From positions 2,080,557-2,144,556 of the forward strand of contig NZ_PTJC01000006.1 in assembly GCF_002934605.1 (NCBI RefSeq): DNA of 64,000 bases. Reading direction: 5' to 3'. Source of the stretch: Neolewinella xylanilytica (GTDB lineage: Bacteria; Bacteroidota; Bacteroidia; Chitinophagales; Saprospiraceae). Both the position numbers and the translations under genes were made by a program. Below are positions 1-10,144 of this stretch, in pieces (positions within the stretch are counted from its first letter, which is position 1; every line of letters starts with the position of its first letter). A model generated the notes under the pieces. The model was not told the DNA's origin, searched no databases, and saw only the letters and a program-made list of their open reading frames with translations.

Positions 1-486
1 TTCAGTGTCGATCTGGACCGCTTTGATGAAGCTAATCTACCCCTGGCATTGCTGCTGGAAGGAACCTTCGAAAGTCCTTACGCCAACCGACTTAGCCGGG
101 AGAACGAAGTTGCCCTCCGCCAGAGCGGAATGGATTACCGCCAGCAATCGGTTTCCACGTCCATGATCGTCATCAGCGACGGCGACGTACTGGCCAACAG
201 CGTGAACAGCCGTGGCGAGATCGGATTCCTCGGCGTCAACCCCTACTCGAAGATCCCCTACGCCAACAAGGCCTTTATACTTAATGCCATCGAATACCTG
301 TTGAATCCCGCCGGGGTGATCACGAGCCGGAGCAAACAGGTCAAATTGCGGCTCCTGGACCAAAACCGGGCACTCGCCGAAGCCGGCTACTGGCGGGCGC
401 TCAATCTGGCCGCACCCCTCTTGTTACTCGCGGCTTTCGGATTCCTCTTTACCTTTTTCCGCCGCCGCCGCTACGCCCGCCATTAA
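1..486 (+). CDS. gldG: Gliding motility ABC transporter substrate-binding protein GldG (3' part only)
   Basis: The reading frame is open from the first base of the window, so the start lies upstream and only about 161 C-terminal residues are seen. GldG is the extracytoplasmic partner of the GldA/GldF ABC transporter linked to gliding in Bacteroidota. The fragment carries a GldG-like pattern: a segment reading VISDGDVLANSV, the run NAIEYLLNPAGVI, and a single C-terminal membrane helix around AAPLLLLAAFGFLFTFF followed by a basic tail RRRRYARH. The following gene starts 4 bp after the stop and encodes a DUF4340-like protein, the usual neighbour of gldG. The family call is fairly sure; gldF should lie just to the left. 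Confidence 0.85.
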   Translation, partial: FSVDLDRFDEANLPLALLLEGTFESPYANRLSRENEVALRQSGMDYRQQSVSTSMIVISDGDVLANSVNSRGEIGFLGVNPYSKIPYANKAFILNAIEYLLNPAGVITSRSKQVKLRLLDQNRALAEAGYWRALNLAAPLLLLAAFGFLFTFFRRRRYARH

Positions 487-489
487 TTC

Positions 490-1464
490 ATGCGCAGAAC
501 GCTCCTTCTCTTCGCCGCCGTCATTCTGCTAGGAAGCCTCGCCTATTTTGCCTCGCTCGACCCTACCGAAACCGAGGTCGCGGACGAACGGGCCTTTGGC
601 TACCCCGAACTGGAAGACATCGAGCGGATCTACATTGCCGATCGGGAGGGTAACGTAGCCGATCTGCGCCGGGGCGGGCCCACGGGCTGGACTTACGGCG
701 CATATCCGGCCAACGAAAATGTAATGAAAAACCTGCTACAGGCCGTCGCTCAGCTCGAGGTCCGGAGCTTACCGGCCAGTACGGCCGTGCCGAACCTGGT
801 CCGTAACCTGGCCGGCGGTGGCATCCTGGTTCGGGTCTACGACGGGGAAGGCAACAAGCTCAGAGGGTATTACATCGGCGGAGGGACCAGCGGTGAACTC
901 GGAGCAGCGGCCATCATGGAGGGCAGTGACAACCCTTACGTCGTCCACCTCCCCATGTGGAGCGGCAACGTTCGCCACCGTTTCAACCTGCGGGGGGACG
1001 AATGGCGGTCGAAAGTATTGTTCGACGTCGATCCGCAAGCCGTGGAGTACCTGAGCATCGACTACCCCCTGCAGCAAAGCAAGGCCTTCCGGATGGAGCG
1101 GACGCGGGAAAATCAATTCCGCGTTACCCCGTTGGTGGCCTCGGTGGGCGGCGTCAAGGAAATCCCTTTCGGGGTCGCGGAAGGGATACTAAGCCGGTAT
1201 GAGGACTACTACGTCAGTCGCTACCAGAACGAGGATACCGTAGGGATGCTGACCGCGCGGGAACGCCTCCCCTTCGCGATCGTCCGGATTAAGGAAGCCG
1301 GCAAGCCCGAACAGGTAGCCAGCATCTACCCCCAATATCGATTTCCCGGCTCGCCCCAACAACAGCTCCAGGCCTATACGGCCTTCGTCAACGACGATCA
1401 AGACTGGGCGCTCCTCGCCACCGAAACCACCCAACCGCTACTAGTCGGCTATGATTCGTTCTAG
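490..1464 (+). CDS. DUF4340-like membrane-anchored protein of the gld locus
   Basis: A 324-residue protein starting with one hydrophobic segment (LLLFAAVILLGSLAYFASL) that acts as signal anchor or signal peptide, followed by an exported domain with no cysteine motifs or enzyme signature that I recognise. The pattern EDIERIYIADREGNVADLRR with GWTYGAYPANENVMKNLL is typical of DUF4340 proteins, which often follow GldG-type ABC transporter genes. The ATG lies 4 bp after the gldG stop, so the two are surely cotranscribed. The end overlaps the next gene by 14 bp. Function is unknown; a role with the Gld transporter at the envelope is inferred only from position. Confidence 0.75.
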   Translation: MRRTLLLFAAVILLGSLAYFASLDPTETEVADERAFGYPELEDIERIYIADREGNVADLRRGGPTGWTYGAYPANENVMKNLLQAVAQLEVRSLPASTAVPNLVRNLAGGGILVRVYDGEGNKLRGYYIGGGTSGELGAAAIMEGSDNPYVVHLPMWSGNVRHRFNLRGDEWRSKVLFDVDPQAVEYLSIDYPLQQSKAFRMERTRENQFRVTPLVASVGGVKEIPFGVAEGILSRYEDYYVSRYQNEDTVGMLTARERLPFAIVRIKEAGKPEQVASIYPQYRFPGSPQQQLQAYTAFVNDDQDWALLATETTQPLLVGYDSF

Positions 1465-2641
1465 GGTCATCACGTTCCTTGTGCCGGCGTGCGTCGCCGC
1501 CATGGTAAGCCTTACCGCTGCAAGCACCGCCGAAGACTGGGGTTTCTTTGGCCACCGACGCATCAACCGGCTGGCCACCTTTACCCTACCGGCGGAAATG
1601 ATGTCCTTTTTCCGCCCGCAAATCGACTACCTCAGCGAGCACGCCGTGGACCCCGATAAACGCCGGTATGCCGCCCGCGACGAGGCCATCCGCCACTACA
1701 TGGACCTCGATCATTTCGGCACCGCCCCCTTCCCGGGGTTGCCTCGGAATTATGCGGAAGCCCGGATGCGGTGGGGCCACGTCCTGGACGTCGGTCCCCA
1801 TGGCGATACGGTAACGTGGGAAGTGGATACCGTACTCCTCAGCGACGATATCGTGCTCCTACGTTCCGCAGGTCAAACGTTGGACCTTCCCTTCCGTGCC
1901 TACCGTAATCTCTGGTATGGGAACCTGGAGAACGACCGGACCGACACCCTGCAGCAGCTCGGCCTTCCCCTTACCGGCTACCGTTTCGAATTTCGCGAAT
2001 CCTTCAGCGATCACGGGATCCTACCCTACCATCTAGCAGCTTACCACCGCCAACTGACCCGCGCTTTCATCGCCGGCGACGGTGGCCGGATCCTGCAACT
2101 GGCGGCCGAAATGGGTCATTACGTCGGCGACGCCCACGTGCCCCTGCATACCACGGAAAACTACAACGGGCAGCTGACCGGGCAGACGGGCATTCACGCT
2201 TTCTGGGAAAGTCGCTTACCGGAACTCTTCGCCGATCAAAACTACGATTACTTCGTGGGGCCCGCGGAGTACATCGAAGATCCGGAGTCTTATTACTGGG
2301 ACATCGTGCTCGAAAGCCATGCGTTGGTCGACAGCGTACTGAACACGGAACTGCGGTTGCGAAACGAATTCGGGGCCGACCAGCAGATGTGCTTCGAGGA
2401 GCGGCTCGGTCGCCAGGTGCGCACCCAGTGCAGCGGCTACGCGGAGGCCTGGTCGAAGGCGATGCACGGCATGGTGGAAGATCGCTTCCGGGCCGCCATT
2501 CACCGGGTCGGTTCCGTGTGGTACAGTTGCTGGGTGGACGCCGGGCAGCCCGACCTTTCGCTGCTGTCGGGGGCGTCGATCGAGCCCCTCGATACCTTCG
2601 CGATTACTAGCGATATAAACCAGTTCCGTCCCCATGAATAA
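1451..2641 (+). CDS. Zinc-dependent phospholipase C / S1-P1 nuclease-like secreted protein
   Basis: A 396-residue protein with an N-terminal signal peptide (VPACVAAMVSLTAASTAEDWGFFGH). Metal-ligand-like residues follow the zinc phospholipase C/S1-P1 fold: the tryptophan and GHRRIN histidine directly after the signal peptide, the central EMGHYVGDAHVPLHTT stretch with its His and Asp residues, and GIHAFWESRLPE. The family binds three zinc ions and cleaves phosphodiesters of lipids or nucleic acids outside the cytoplasm. It overlaps the upstream DUF4340 gene by 14 bp and the downstream mannosyltransferase by 8 bp, so it is part of the same transcript. Substrate cannot be told from sequence. Confidence 0.75.
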   Translation: MIRSRVITFLVPACVAAMVSLTAASTAEDWGFFGHRRINRLATFTLPAEMMSFFRPQIDYLSEHAVDPDKRRYAARDEAIRHYMDLDHFGTAPFPGLPRNYAEARMRWGHVLDVGPHGDTVTWEVDTVLLSDDIVLLRSAGQTLDLPFRAYRNLWYGNLENDRTDTLQQLGLPLTGYRFEFRESFSDHGILPYHLAAYHRQLTRAFIAGDGGRILQLAAEMGHYVGDAHVPLHTTENYNGQLTGQTGIHAFWESRLPELFADQNYDYFVGPAEYIEDPESYYWDIVLESHALVDSVLNTELRLRNEFGADQQMCFEERLGRQVRTQCSGYAEAWSKAMHGMVEDRFRAAIHRVGSVWYSCWVDAGQPDLSLLSGASIEPLDTFAITSDINQFRPHE

Positions 2642-4067
2642 ACGTTGGTGGATGCTGGCCGCCTTTCTATTTTTACTGACCGCTTACTTTAGCGTCGGTC
2701 ACCACCAGGGCGACGAACACTTTCAGATTCTCGAGTTCGCGGCCTACAAGCTGGGCCTCGCAGCATCCGACGACCTCAGCTGGGAATACCACGAAGCCAT
2801 GCGCCCCGCCCTGCAGCCGGCGATGGTTTTCGGTCTGTACCGGGTGCTGGAAGTTTTCGGTCCGGTGAACCCCTTCGTAGTGGCTTTTCTGCTGCGGCTG
2901 CTGTCGGCCGGGGCTACGCTGGGTTTGGTTGCCGTCCTTCACCTTCGCTACCGGGATCAGTTGCTGTCCGGCGAGCGGACCGGCTGGCTATTGCTGCTGC
3001 TGTTCAACTGGTGCCTGTACTACAACGGGGTTCGTTTTTCGAGCGAGAACTGGGGCGGCCTGGCCGCGATCGCCGGACTGCTCAGTTTCCCCATTCGCTG
3101 GAACGATCGGCATTCCTTTACGCCCACCGGGGGATACGGAGCGGTATTCGCGGGTGTCTTTTTTGGACTGGCTTTTTTGTTCCGGTACCAGCTGGCGCTC
3201 TTCGTAGGTGGTTTTTACGTATGGTGGTTGCTGTTCTACCGGAAGGAATGGGGCCAACTGCTGACATCGGTTGCCGGCGGTCTGGCAGTGCTCGCCATTT
3301 GCTATCCGTTGACGTACTGGCTGTACGGTGAATGGACCATACCCGCCTGGAACTACTTCACCGCTAACCTGGTGGCGGGAAAAGCGGCCGGTTACGGAAC
3401 GCTTCCGTGGTGGGCATACCTGAAATTGGTCTTCCTGCGGGGCGTCCCCCCCCTGGGCTTGCTGTACGTGGCGGCTACGCTGTACTTCGTATACCGTTAC
3501 CGGAAAGATCCCGTGGCGTGGTCGGTTGGTGCATTCGTACTGGTGCACTCCCTACTCGGGCGGAAGGATATCCGTTTTCTGTTTCCGCTGATTCCGGTGC
3601 TACCCGTGCTGATCGCCGGAAGTTGGCGCGGTCTGGCGGACTTTCTGCTGTCATCCCGGCTGAAGAGAGGATTACGTCCTTTAGTCTGGACCTGTATCGT
3701 GGTGAACGGCTTGCTCTTAGCGGCCGTCGTCTTCCGACCGGCCGCCTCCGAGATCGCTCCGCTGCACTTCCTCTACCGCCACTACCCCGGGCCGGCCACG
3801 CTAACCGGGGCGGAAGCCCGCATTATCGTGGCGGAGGAAACTACCGGGCGCTTTTTCCACCGTCGGGGTCACCGACTTGATCCCGGTTTGACGGACTATG
3901 GCACCTGCGCTCCGGCGCCCTGCCTTTACCTCCGGCGCACCAACGGCGATCCGCGCCCTCCGGATGGAGCAAAATTGGTCTATACCGACCGGCCGGATTG
4001 GCTCTTATCGTGGCTGCCCTTCGGCTTGCTATCGCGGGAAAAGTGGTGGTACATCTACGAGGTGTAG
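2634..4067 (+). CDS. Alg9/PIG-B-like (GT22-type) membrane glycosyltransferase
   Basis: A 477-residue polytopic membrane protein. The N-terminus has a helix and then HHQGDEHFQILEFAAYKLG, matching the HPDEHFQ-type first-loop motif of GT22/Alg9-like mannosyltransferases, where the acidic pair binds the lipid-linked sugar donor. About ten hydrophobic segments follow, and then a soluble C-terminal tail of roughly 90 residues. Members transfer mannose or related sugars from polyprenyl-phosphate donors on the outer face of the membrane. The start overlaps the phospholipase-like gene by 8 bp. The acceptor is unknown; lipid or surface glycan work is an inference. Confidence 0.72.
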   Translation: MNKRWWMLAAFLFLLTAYFSVGHHQGDEHFQILEFAAYKLGLAASDDLSWEYHEAMRPALQPAMVFGLYRVLEVFGPVNPFVVAFLLRLLSAGATLGLVAVLHLRYRDQLLSGERTGWLLLLLFNWCLYYNGVRFSSENWGGLAAIAGLLSFPIRWNDRHSFTPTGGYGAVFAGVFFGLAFLFRYQLALFVGGFYVWWLLFYRKEWGQLLTSVAGGLAVLAICYPLTYWLYGEWTIPAWNYFTANLVAGKAAGYGTLPWWAYLKLVFLRGVPPLGLLYVAATLYFVYRYRKDPVAWSVGAFVLVHSLLGRKDIRFLFPLIPVLPVLIAGSWRGLADFLLSSRLKRGLRPLVWTCIVVNGLLLAAVVFRPAASEIAPLHFLYRHYPGPATLTGAEARIIVAEETTGRFFHRRGHRLDPGLTDYGTCAPAPCLYLRRTNGDPRPPDGAKLVYTDRPDWLLSWLPFGLLSREKWWYIYEV

Positions 4068-4108
4068 GGAAAGCTTGCCCGGGGGGCGGCTAACCGGTAC
4101 GGCCTTCC

Positions 4109-4116
4109 TATATTTG
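4109..4116 (+). promoter_or_regulatory. Bacteroidota -7 promoter element before bioB
   Basis: TATATTTG fits the Bacteroidota consensus TAnnTTTG and ends 6 bp before the bioB ATG, which implies a nearly leaderless transcript. I did not see a convincing -33 TTTG at the expected spacing, so this is motif evidence only. Confidence 0.45.
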
Positions 4117-4122
4117 CCCCCT

Positions 4123-5205
4123 ATGACCGCCCAACCCGAACATATCTCCGCCCACTGGACGCTCGAAGCGTTGCAGCAACTCCACGACCAACCGCTGATG
4201 GAACTCCTATTCCGCGCGGCCTCCGTGCACCGCCAGCACCACGATCCCAATGAAGTACAGGTATCGAGCCTGCTGAGTATCAAAACCGGCGGTTGCCCGG
4301 AAGACTGCGGCTATTGCCCGCAAGCTGCCCGCTACCACACCGACATCGAGGAAAATGCCCTAATGACCGTTGAGCAGGTGCGCACCGCCGCCGAGCGCGC
4401 CAAAGGCCTGGGCAGCAGCCGGCTGTGTATGGGAGCTGCCTGGCGCAACGTCCGCGACGATGATGAATTCGACCAGGTACTGGATCTGGTCCGAACGGTG
4501 AACGGACTCGACATGGAAGTCTGCGCGACCCTCGGCATGCTTACCCCTAACCAGGCCGAACGCCTCGCCGCGGCCGGACTCTACGCCTATAACCACAACC
4601 TCGACAGCAGCGAAGAATACTACCGGGAGGTGATCTCGACCCGTGGCTACGAGGATCGGCTGGAAACAATTGGCAACGCGCGCAAGGCCGGACTTACCGT
4701 CTGCTCCGGTGGCATCATCGGCATGGGCGAAACGGTTGACGACCGGCTGAAAATGCTACTCACCCTGGCTTCCCTGGACCCCGTTCCGGAGTCCATTCCC
4801 ATCAATGCCCTGGTAGCGGTTGAGGGTACGCCCCTGGAGGACCAGCAGCCCGTTGACATCTTCGAAATGGTACGGATGATCGCCGTCACCCGCATCGTCA
4901 TCCCCACAACCACCGTGCGCCTGAGCGCCGGCCGGAAGGATATGAGCCCGGAAGGACAGGCATTGTGCTTCTTCGCCGGAGCGGGATCGATTTTCGCCGG
5001 CGACAAACTGCTCACTACCCCCAATCCCGAGGCATTCGCGGATATGGAGCTCTTCGGTGCCCTCGGGCTGAAGCCGACCCGCGCCTACGCCAAGGGAGAA
5101 CGGCCCGAACCCGGTGTCGATCCCGGCCGGCCCGGTGACAAGCAACGCATTAAATGGAGCCGTCCGGGCCACCGTATCGAACGCAACGAGGCTAAGCGGA
5201 AGTGA
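4123..5205 (+). CDS. bioB: Biotin synthase
   Basis: A 360-residue radical SAM enzyme that inserts sulfur into dethiobiotin, the last step of biotin synthesis. The radical SAM cluster cysteines are visible as GGCPEDCGYCPQA. Other family signatures are LCMGAAWRNVRDDDEFD, EVCATLGMLT, YNHNLDSSEEYY and RLSAGRKDM, and they run in the expected order to the end. The ATG at 4123 was chosen because it gives the usual BioB N-terminus and sits just behind a -7 motif; extending upstream would run into the mannosyltransferase gene. The length is a little above the typical 320-350 because of a basic C-terminal tail. No other bio genes lie in the window. Confidence 0.96.
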   Translation: MTAQPEHISAHWTLEALQQLHDQPLMELLFRAASVHRQHHDPNEVQVSSLLSIKTGGCPEDCGYCPQAARYHTDIEENALMTVEQVRTAAERAKGLGSSRLCMGAAWRNVRDDDEFDQVLDLVRTVNGLDMEVCATLGMLTPNQAERLAAAGLYAYNHNLDSSEEYYREVISTRGYEDRLETIGNARKAGLTVCSGGIIGMGETVDDRLKMLLTLASLDPVPESIPINALVAVEGTPLEDQQPVDIFEMVRMIAVTRIVIPTTTVRLSAGRKDMSPEGQALCFFAGAGSIFAGDKLLTTPNPEAFADMELFGALGLKPTRAYAKGERPEPGVDPGRPGDKQRIKWSRPGHRIERNEAKRK

Positions 5206-5275
5206 TTTATAGTAGCCGCTCCAGCTATCCCTGCCAACCGATGGAGAAGACATTTCAGGAATAAAACAGCATATT

Positions 5276-6034
5276 ATGAGTCGGACAATGGTCGCCGGAA
5301 ATTGGAAAATGAATACCACGCCCTCCCAGGGAGCAAGCCTGATCCGGGAGGTGATGGAAAAGGTCGGAACGCCGGCAACCCGCGTCGTATTTGGCGTACC
5401 CGCGATTCAACTCATGCAGGCGCAGGAGTTAGTTGCCGGACATACGAACTATGCCCTGGCGGCGCAGAACATGCACCAGGAAGCCAATGGCGCCTATACC
5501 GGCGAAATCAGCGCGGAGATGCTCACCGAGGTAGGTATCGAATACGTCATTCTCGGCCACAGCGAGCGCCGCGATTACGCGGGAGAAGACGACGATCTCA
5601 TTAACGTGAAAATTCAGCGGGCGCTGGAAGCGGGACTCCAGCCCATCTACTGTTGCGGGGAGAAACTCGACATCCGCGAGGCGGGAAACCAGGAGCTGGT
5701 CGTTGGCAAGCAGGTAGAACAGGCGCTTTATTCCCTCGACCCCGACCAGATTTCGAAGGTGATCATCGCTTACGAGCCCGTGTGGGCCATCGGTACCGGC
5801 GTGACCGCCAGCAAGGAGCAGGCCCAGGAAATGCACGCCTCGATTCGGCGCATGATCGCCAACCAGTTCGGTACGGACGTAGCCCAGAACATGACCATCC
5901 TGTACGGTGGCTCCGTCAAACCGAATAACGCCAAGGAGCTATTCGATCAGCCGGACGTAGACGGCGGCCTCGTAGGCGGCGCTAGCCTGGACGCGGACAG
6001 CTTCGCCGCGATCATCCTGGCGGCCGGCAGCTGA
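5276..6034 (+). CDS. tpiA: Triosephosphate isomerase
   Basis: A 252-residue TIM barrel interconverting dihydroxyacetone phosphate and glyceraldehyde 3-phosphate in glycolysis. The substrate-binding lysine is in AGNWKMN (Lys11), the catalytic histidine in ILGHSERR, and the catalytic glutamate in AYEPVWAIGTG. The phosphate-binding loop YGGSVKPNN and GLVGGASLD close the barrel. Length matches the family. It lies 70 bp downstream of bioB on the same strand and converges with porT, whose coding end abuts its stop. Confidence 0.97.
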   Translation: MSRTMVAGNWKMNTTPSQGASLIREVMEKVGTPATRVVFGVPAIQLMQAQELVAGHTNYALAAQNMHQEANGAYTGEISAEMLTEVGIEYVILGHSERRDYAGEDDDLINVKIQRALEAGLQPIYCCGEKLDIREAGNQELVVGKQVEQALYSLDPDQISKVIIAYEPVWAIGTGVTASKEQAQEMHASIRRMIANQFGTDVAQNMTILYGGSVKPNNAKELFDQPDVDGGLVGGASLDADSFAAIILAAGS

Positions 6035-6781
6035 TCAGCCTTCGATGTGAAAGGAAATGGTGAATGTCCGGCTGGTCACCTTCTCCAGTACCCGACTTTC
6101 GGGTAAGGTAGGGTTGAACAACAGGCTATTGCCAATGCCGTGACTGATCTTGAATTCGGGGGAGAGGATGAAATAAGGGAAGAAAATCTGTATTCCCGCA
6201 CCGTACTCCACGGCGAAATCGTGGGGGCTGATGCGGACCAGCTCCTCCGCCTGCCGCGTACGCGACTCGGTGGCCACGTCGTAGCTGTACTTCATACCCG
6301 CCACGAGAAACAACCGCTTATCGCGGTAGGGCGCGCTCTTGTACCGGAAATAAAAGGGCAGTTCGAGGAATACCGATTCGATCTTCTCCTGGCTCTCCAC
6401 CCTGTTGACGGTGCTTTGGGTATAATTCAGCGTGCGTTCGGCGAAGCTGAACCCCGGCGTAAAGCGAAAGTCGAAATACTTGCCAAGTTTGAGGTTACCG
6501 ATCAGGTTCAGGTTGAAGCCCGGACCGTTCAGGCTTTCCACCCCGATTATGGAGTCGGTATAAATGAAGTCCTTGCTCCGGTAGGGGGTATACCGACTGG
6601 AATTAAAACCCAGCGTGATGCCGAAGTAATAGGGTTTGGACTGAAAGTCGTAGAAGTTGTAGTTCTTCCCTCCGACGAACTGAGCACGTAAACCGGAGCA
6701 AAAGCAAAGGGCAAAGAGCAGCGCCAGGGTTAACGGGTGGCGGTATAAATGCTTGCGATGCCTAAGGTAAGTGCTTGCCAT
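6035..6781 (-). CDS. porT: Type IX secretion outer membrane beta-barrel protein PorT
   Basis: A 248-residue protein with a basic start, a signal peptide (HPLTLALLFALCFCSGLRAQ) and then alternating beta strands of a small outer membrane barrel, ending in an aromatic/hydrophobic strand (TFTISFHIEG). PorT is needed for assembly or function of the type IX secretion system of Bacteroidota. The call rests on barrel pattern, length and the conserved porT-ubiE gene pairing. The chosen ATG makes it overlap menG by 52 bp; a start further in is possible, because ATGs before the signal peptide are few. It fits with the T9SS tail on the DUF4331 protein elsewhere in the window. Confidence 0.8.
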   Translation of the reverse strand: MASTYLRHRKHLYRHPLTLALLFALCFCSGLRAQFVGGKNYNFYDFQSKPYYFGITLGFNSSRYTPYRSKDFIYTDSIIGVESLNGPGFNLNLIGNLKLGKYFDFRFTPGFSFAERTLNYTQSTVNRVESQEKIESVFLELPFYFRYKSAPYRDKRLFLVAGMKYSYDVATESRTRQAEELVRISPHDFAVEYGAGIQIFFPYFILSPEFKISHGIGNSLLFNPTLPESRVLEKVTSRTFTISFHIEG

Positions 6782-7467
6782 TCAGTGTTGTTATAGCCGA
6801 CCCGATCGAGGATCTGTAGAAACGCTTTGCCGCTCGGAAATGCCTGGACGCTCTCGAAAAGGTAGGCGTAGGCCCGGGGGTCCTTGCTCTGTAAACGGCC
6901 GATAAGCGGCATAATTTTGCCGAAGTACAGATTAAAGCCCCAGCGAACGGGAGCGTAAGGTATCCGACTAAACTCGAGGATCACCAATTTCCCCCCGGGC
7001 CGAAGCACGCGGCGCATTTCGGCCAACCCCTTCTCTAAATTTTCGAAATTCCGTACCCCAAAGGCCACCGTTACCGCATCGAAGGAGGCGTCGGCGTAGG
7101 GCAGCCGTTCGCTGTCGCCCTGTTCCAGTACGATGCGACCGTCCAGCCCGGCGGCGGAGACCTTTTTCCGGCCGTAAGCGAGCATTCCCTCGCTGAGGTC
7201 CACCCCGGTCACGTGTTGCGCGCCGGTGCGCAGGATCGTTTGAATCGCAACGTCGGCCGTGCCGGTCGCAACGTCCAATATGCGTTGGTGCTTTTGGGGA
7301 TCCAGCTCGGCGATCATCCGCTTGCGCCAAATGGTGTCGATCCCCAGGGAGGTGCCGCGGTTAAGCAGGTCGTAAGTGGGGGCGATGGAGTCGAACATAC
7401 GTCCAACCTCTTCCTTTTTTGATTCCCCTTCTCCGTAGGGCTTGACGACTCGTTCCGTACCTGACAT
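6730..7467 (-). CDS. menG: Demethylmenaquinone methyltransferase MenG/UbiE
   Basis: A 245-residue class I SAM methyltransferase that methylates demethylmenaquinone to menaquinone, the respiratory quinone of most Bacteroidota. Motif I is ILDVATGTADVAI, and the family signatures FDSIAPTYDLLNR, DLSEGMLAYGRKK, VTVAFGVRNFENL and RPGGKLVILEFS are all present and in order. Length is standard. It is transcribed upstream of porT with overlapping ends. Its presence matters for the two tocopherol-type methyltransferases at 36.7-38.5 kb, because menaquinone methylation is already covered here. Confidence 0.95.
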   Translation of the reverse strand: MSGTERVVKPYGEGESKKEEVGRMFDSIAPTYDLLNRGTSLGIDTIWRKRMIAELDPQKHQRILDVATGTADVAIQTILRTGAQHVTGVDLSEGMLAYGRKKVSAAGLDGRIVLEQGDSERLPYADASFDAVTVAFGVRNFENLEKGLAEMRRVLRPGGKLVILEFSRIPYAPVRWGFNLYFGKIMPLIGRLQSKDPRAYAYLFESVQAFPSGKAFLQILDRVGYNNTEWQALTLGIASIYTATR

Positions 7468-7528
7468 ATGGATTACTTAACCCCCCATATTAGCTTTGGT
7501 TGAGCTATGATTGTAGGCACGATTTTTG

Positions 7529-7536
7529 TACCTTCG
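7529..7536 (+). promoter_or_regulatory. Putative -7 element for gyrA
   Basis: TACCTTCG resembles TAnnTTTG with one change and lies 43 bp before the gyrA ATG. The same TACCTTCG word precedes the PAP2 gene and, on the minus strand, lysA, so it seems to be a local variant of the Bacteroidota promoter. Motif evidence only. Confidence 0.35.
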
Positions 7537-7579
7537 CGGGAAGGCGAAAGCGCCGGAATTTTTTAACTCCTTGCCATTT

Positions 7580-10144
7580 ATGCCAAATTCAAGAATCATC
7601 CCGGTCAACATAGAGGACCAGATGAAATCGGCTTACATCGACTACTCCATGTCGGTCATTGTAAGTCGTGCCCTACCCGATGTGCGGGACGGGCTAAAAC
7701 CGGTTCACCGCCGGGTACTTTTTGGGATGTCCGAGCTCGGGCTCAGCTACCGCGGTTCCCACAAGAAGAGCGCGCGTATCGTCGGTGAGGTACTCGGTAA
7801 GTACCACCCCCACGGCGATTCGTCGGTGTACGATACCATGGTGCGTATGGCCCAGGACTGGTCGTTGCGCTATCCCCTGGTTGACGGCCAGGGTAACTTC
7901 GGCTCGATGGACGGCGACAGCCCGGCCGCCATGCGGTACACCGAGGCCCGCCTCCAGCGGATCTCCGACAGCATCCTGGGTGACCTGGACAAGGATACGG
8001 TCGACTACCAGCTCAATTTTGACGATACGCTTAAGGAGCCCACCGTGATGCCCACCCGCATCCCGAACTTACTCGTCAACGGTGCCAGCGGTATCGCGGT
8101 CGGTATGGCCACCAACATGCTGCCCCACAACCTGAATGAGGTGGTGGACGGGGTGATCGCCACGGTCGACAAGCCCGATATCACGGTCGAGGAATTGATG
8201 GAGTTCATCAAGGCGCCCGACTTCCCCACCGGTGGCATCATCTACGGTATGGACGGTGTACGGGAAGCTTTCCGCACCGGCCGTGGTAGGGTCGTTCTGC
8301 GGGGTCGTGCCGACATCAAGGTGGATGACAACGACCGCGAGACCATTATCATCAGCGAAATCCCCTACCAGGTTAACAAAGCGACGATGGTCGCCAAGAT
8401 CGCCGAGCTCGTCAACGACGGCAAGATCACCGGCATCAGCGCCGTACGCGACGAATCGGATCGCGACGGCGTACGCGTCGTCATCGAGGTGAAGCGGGAC
8501 GCGATGGCCACCATCGTTCTCAGCTACCTTTACAAATACACGCCGCTGCAGTCCAGCTACGGCGTCAACAACGTCGCCCTGGTGAATGGGCGGCCGATGA
8601 CGCTGAATCTAAAGGACCTTATCGAGGAGTTCGTAGCGTTCCGCCTGGAAGTCATTCAACGCCGGACCCGCTTCGAATTGAATAAGGCCCTGGCACGGGC
8701 CCACATCCTCATCGGTTTACTCATCGCGCTGGACTACCTCGACGAGGTGATCAAATTGATCCGCGCCAGCGATAACCCCGAAGACGCGAAAGCCGGGCTG
8801 ATGGCCGGTGACTTCGTTCAGGACAAGGCTGCCTTCTGGGAAAAATTCGGCGACCTCGTCCAGGAGGTACAGACCGAGGAACTGATGGTGTTGGATGGCA
8901 ACGTCATGAGCGAGGAGCAGGCCAAGGCCATCCTGGACATGCGTCTGCAGAAGTTAACCGGCCTGGAGATCACCAAGATCCGGGACGAATACGCGGAAAT
9001 CCGTGCCCTCATCGATCGGCTGCGTGCCATCCTGGAAAGCGAGGAACTGCAACGGGATATTATTAAGGAAGAGCTTCAGGACGTGAAGGCCCGCTTCGGT
9101 GACGAACGCCGGTCGGAAATCAGCCTGGACACGGCCGACATTTCCATTACGGATATGATAGCCGATGAGGACGTGGTGGTGACCATTTCCCACCTCGGCT
9201 ATATCAAACGCACCCCCGTCGCCGAATACCGGGCGCAGGGGCGGGGCGGCCGCGGAAGCCGGGGCAGCAAAACCCGTGATGCGGATTTCGTGGAGCACTT
9301 GTTTATTGCGAGCAACCACAATTATCTGCTCCTCTTTACCGAGCAGGGACGCTGCTACTGGTTGCGGATCTACGAGATTCCGGAGGCCGGTAAGAACAGT
9401 GGCGGGCGGGTGATCCAGAACATCCTGGCCATGCCCAAGGAGGACAGCGTACGCGCCTACATCAGCGTAGCGGACCTGACCGACGAGGAGTTCCTCAATA
9501 ATCATTCCGTCATCTTCGCCACGAAACGCGGGCAGGTGAAGAAAACGAGTCTGGAAGAGTATAGCCGTCCCCGCACGAACGGTGTCAATGCCATTACCAT
9601 CAACGAGGGAGACGAACTCCTGGAAGCCCGGCTTACCACCGGAAGCAGCCACGTGTTCCTGGCCACCCGTAAAGGGCAGGCCATTCACTTCGAGGAAGAG
9701 AAAGTGCGGAATATGGGCCGGAATGCCGCTGGCGTACGCGGCATTTCCCTTAACGGTGATGATGATGCGGTCGTGGGAATGGTGACCATTGAACACGAAA
9801 CGGATTCGGACAAGTCGATCCTCGTCGTGAGCGCAAAAGGCATGGGCAAACGGTCGGAATGGTCGGAATACCGAATCACCAACCGCGGAGGTAAGGGCGT
9901 ATCGACGATGCGAATTTCCAAGAAAACCGGGGAGTTGGTAAGCATTAAAGCCGTTAGCGACGACGACGACCTGATGATTACCAACCGGTCGGGCATCCTC
10001 ATCCGCACCTCCATGAACGATCTTCGGGTGATGGGACGGTCGACTCAGGGCGTCCGCCTCATCAAACTGGACGGCGACGATGCCATCGCGGATGTCGCGG
10101 TAGTCAGCATCGATGAAACCGAATTGGTCGGTGAAGAAGAATAG
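7580..10144 (+). CDS. gyrA: DNA gyrase subunit A
   Basis: An 854-residue type II topoisomerase subunit that, with GyrB, introduces negative supercoils. The catalytic tyrosine is Tyr120 in MRYTEARL. The quinolone-resistance region reads [11 protein letters not shown] with Ser81 and Asp85 at the positions of E. coli Ser83 and Asp87, that is, the drug-sensitive state. The winged-helix and coiled-coil parts are followed by a six-bladed C-terminal domain with a GyrA-box-like [10 protein letters not shown], which separates gyrase from topoisomerase IV. The ATG at 7580 ([14 protein letters not shown]) gives the family start; an upstream TTG would add 18 residues of unlikely sequence. Confidence 0.96.
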   Translation: MPNSRIIPVNIEDQMKSAYIDYSMSVIVSRALPDVRDGLKPVHRRVLFGMSELGLSYRGSHKKSARIVGEVLGKYHPHGDSSVYDTMVRMAQDWSLRYPLVDGQGNFGSMDGDSPAAMRYTEARLQRISDSILGDLDKDTVDYQLNFDDTLKEPTVMPTRIPNLLVNGASGIAVGMATNMLPHNLNEVVDGVIATVDKPDITVEELMEFIKAPDFPTGGIIYGMDGVREAFRTGRGRVVLRGRADIKVDDNDRETIIISEIPYQVNKATMVAKIAELVNDGKITGISAVRDESDRDGVRVVIEVKRDAMATIVLSYLYKYTPLQSSYGVNNVALVNGRPMTLNLKDLIEEFVAFRLEVIQRRTRFELNKALARAHILIGLLIALDYLDEVIKLIRASDNPEDAKAGLMAGDFVQDKAAFWEKFGDLVQEVQTEELMVLDGNVMSEEQAKAILDMRLQKLTGLEITKIRDEYAEIRALIDRLRAILESEELQRDIIKEELQDVKARFGDERRSEISLDTADISITDMIADEDVVVTISHLGYIKRTPVAEYRAQGRGGRGSRGSKTRDADFVEHLFIASNHNYLLLFTEQGRCYWLRIYEIPEAGKNSGGRVIQNILAMPKEDSVRAYISVADLTDEEFLNNHSVIFATKRGQVKKTSLEEYSRPRTNGVNAITINEGDELLEARLTTGSSHVFLATRKGQAIHFEEEKVRNMGRNAAGVRGISLNGDDDAVVGMVTIEHETDSDKSILVVSAKGMGKRSEWSEYRITNRGGKGVSTMRISKKTGELVSIKAVSDDDDLMITNRSGILIRTSMNDLRVMGRSTQGVRLIKLDGDDAIADVAVVSIDETELVGEEE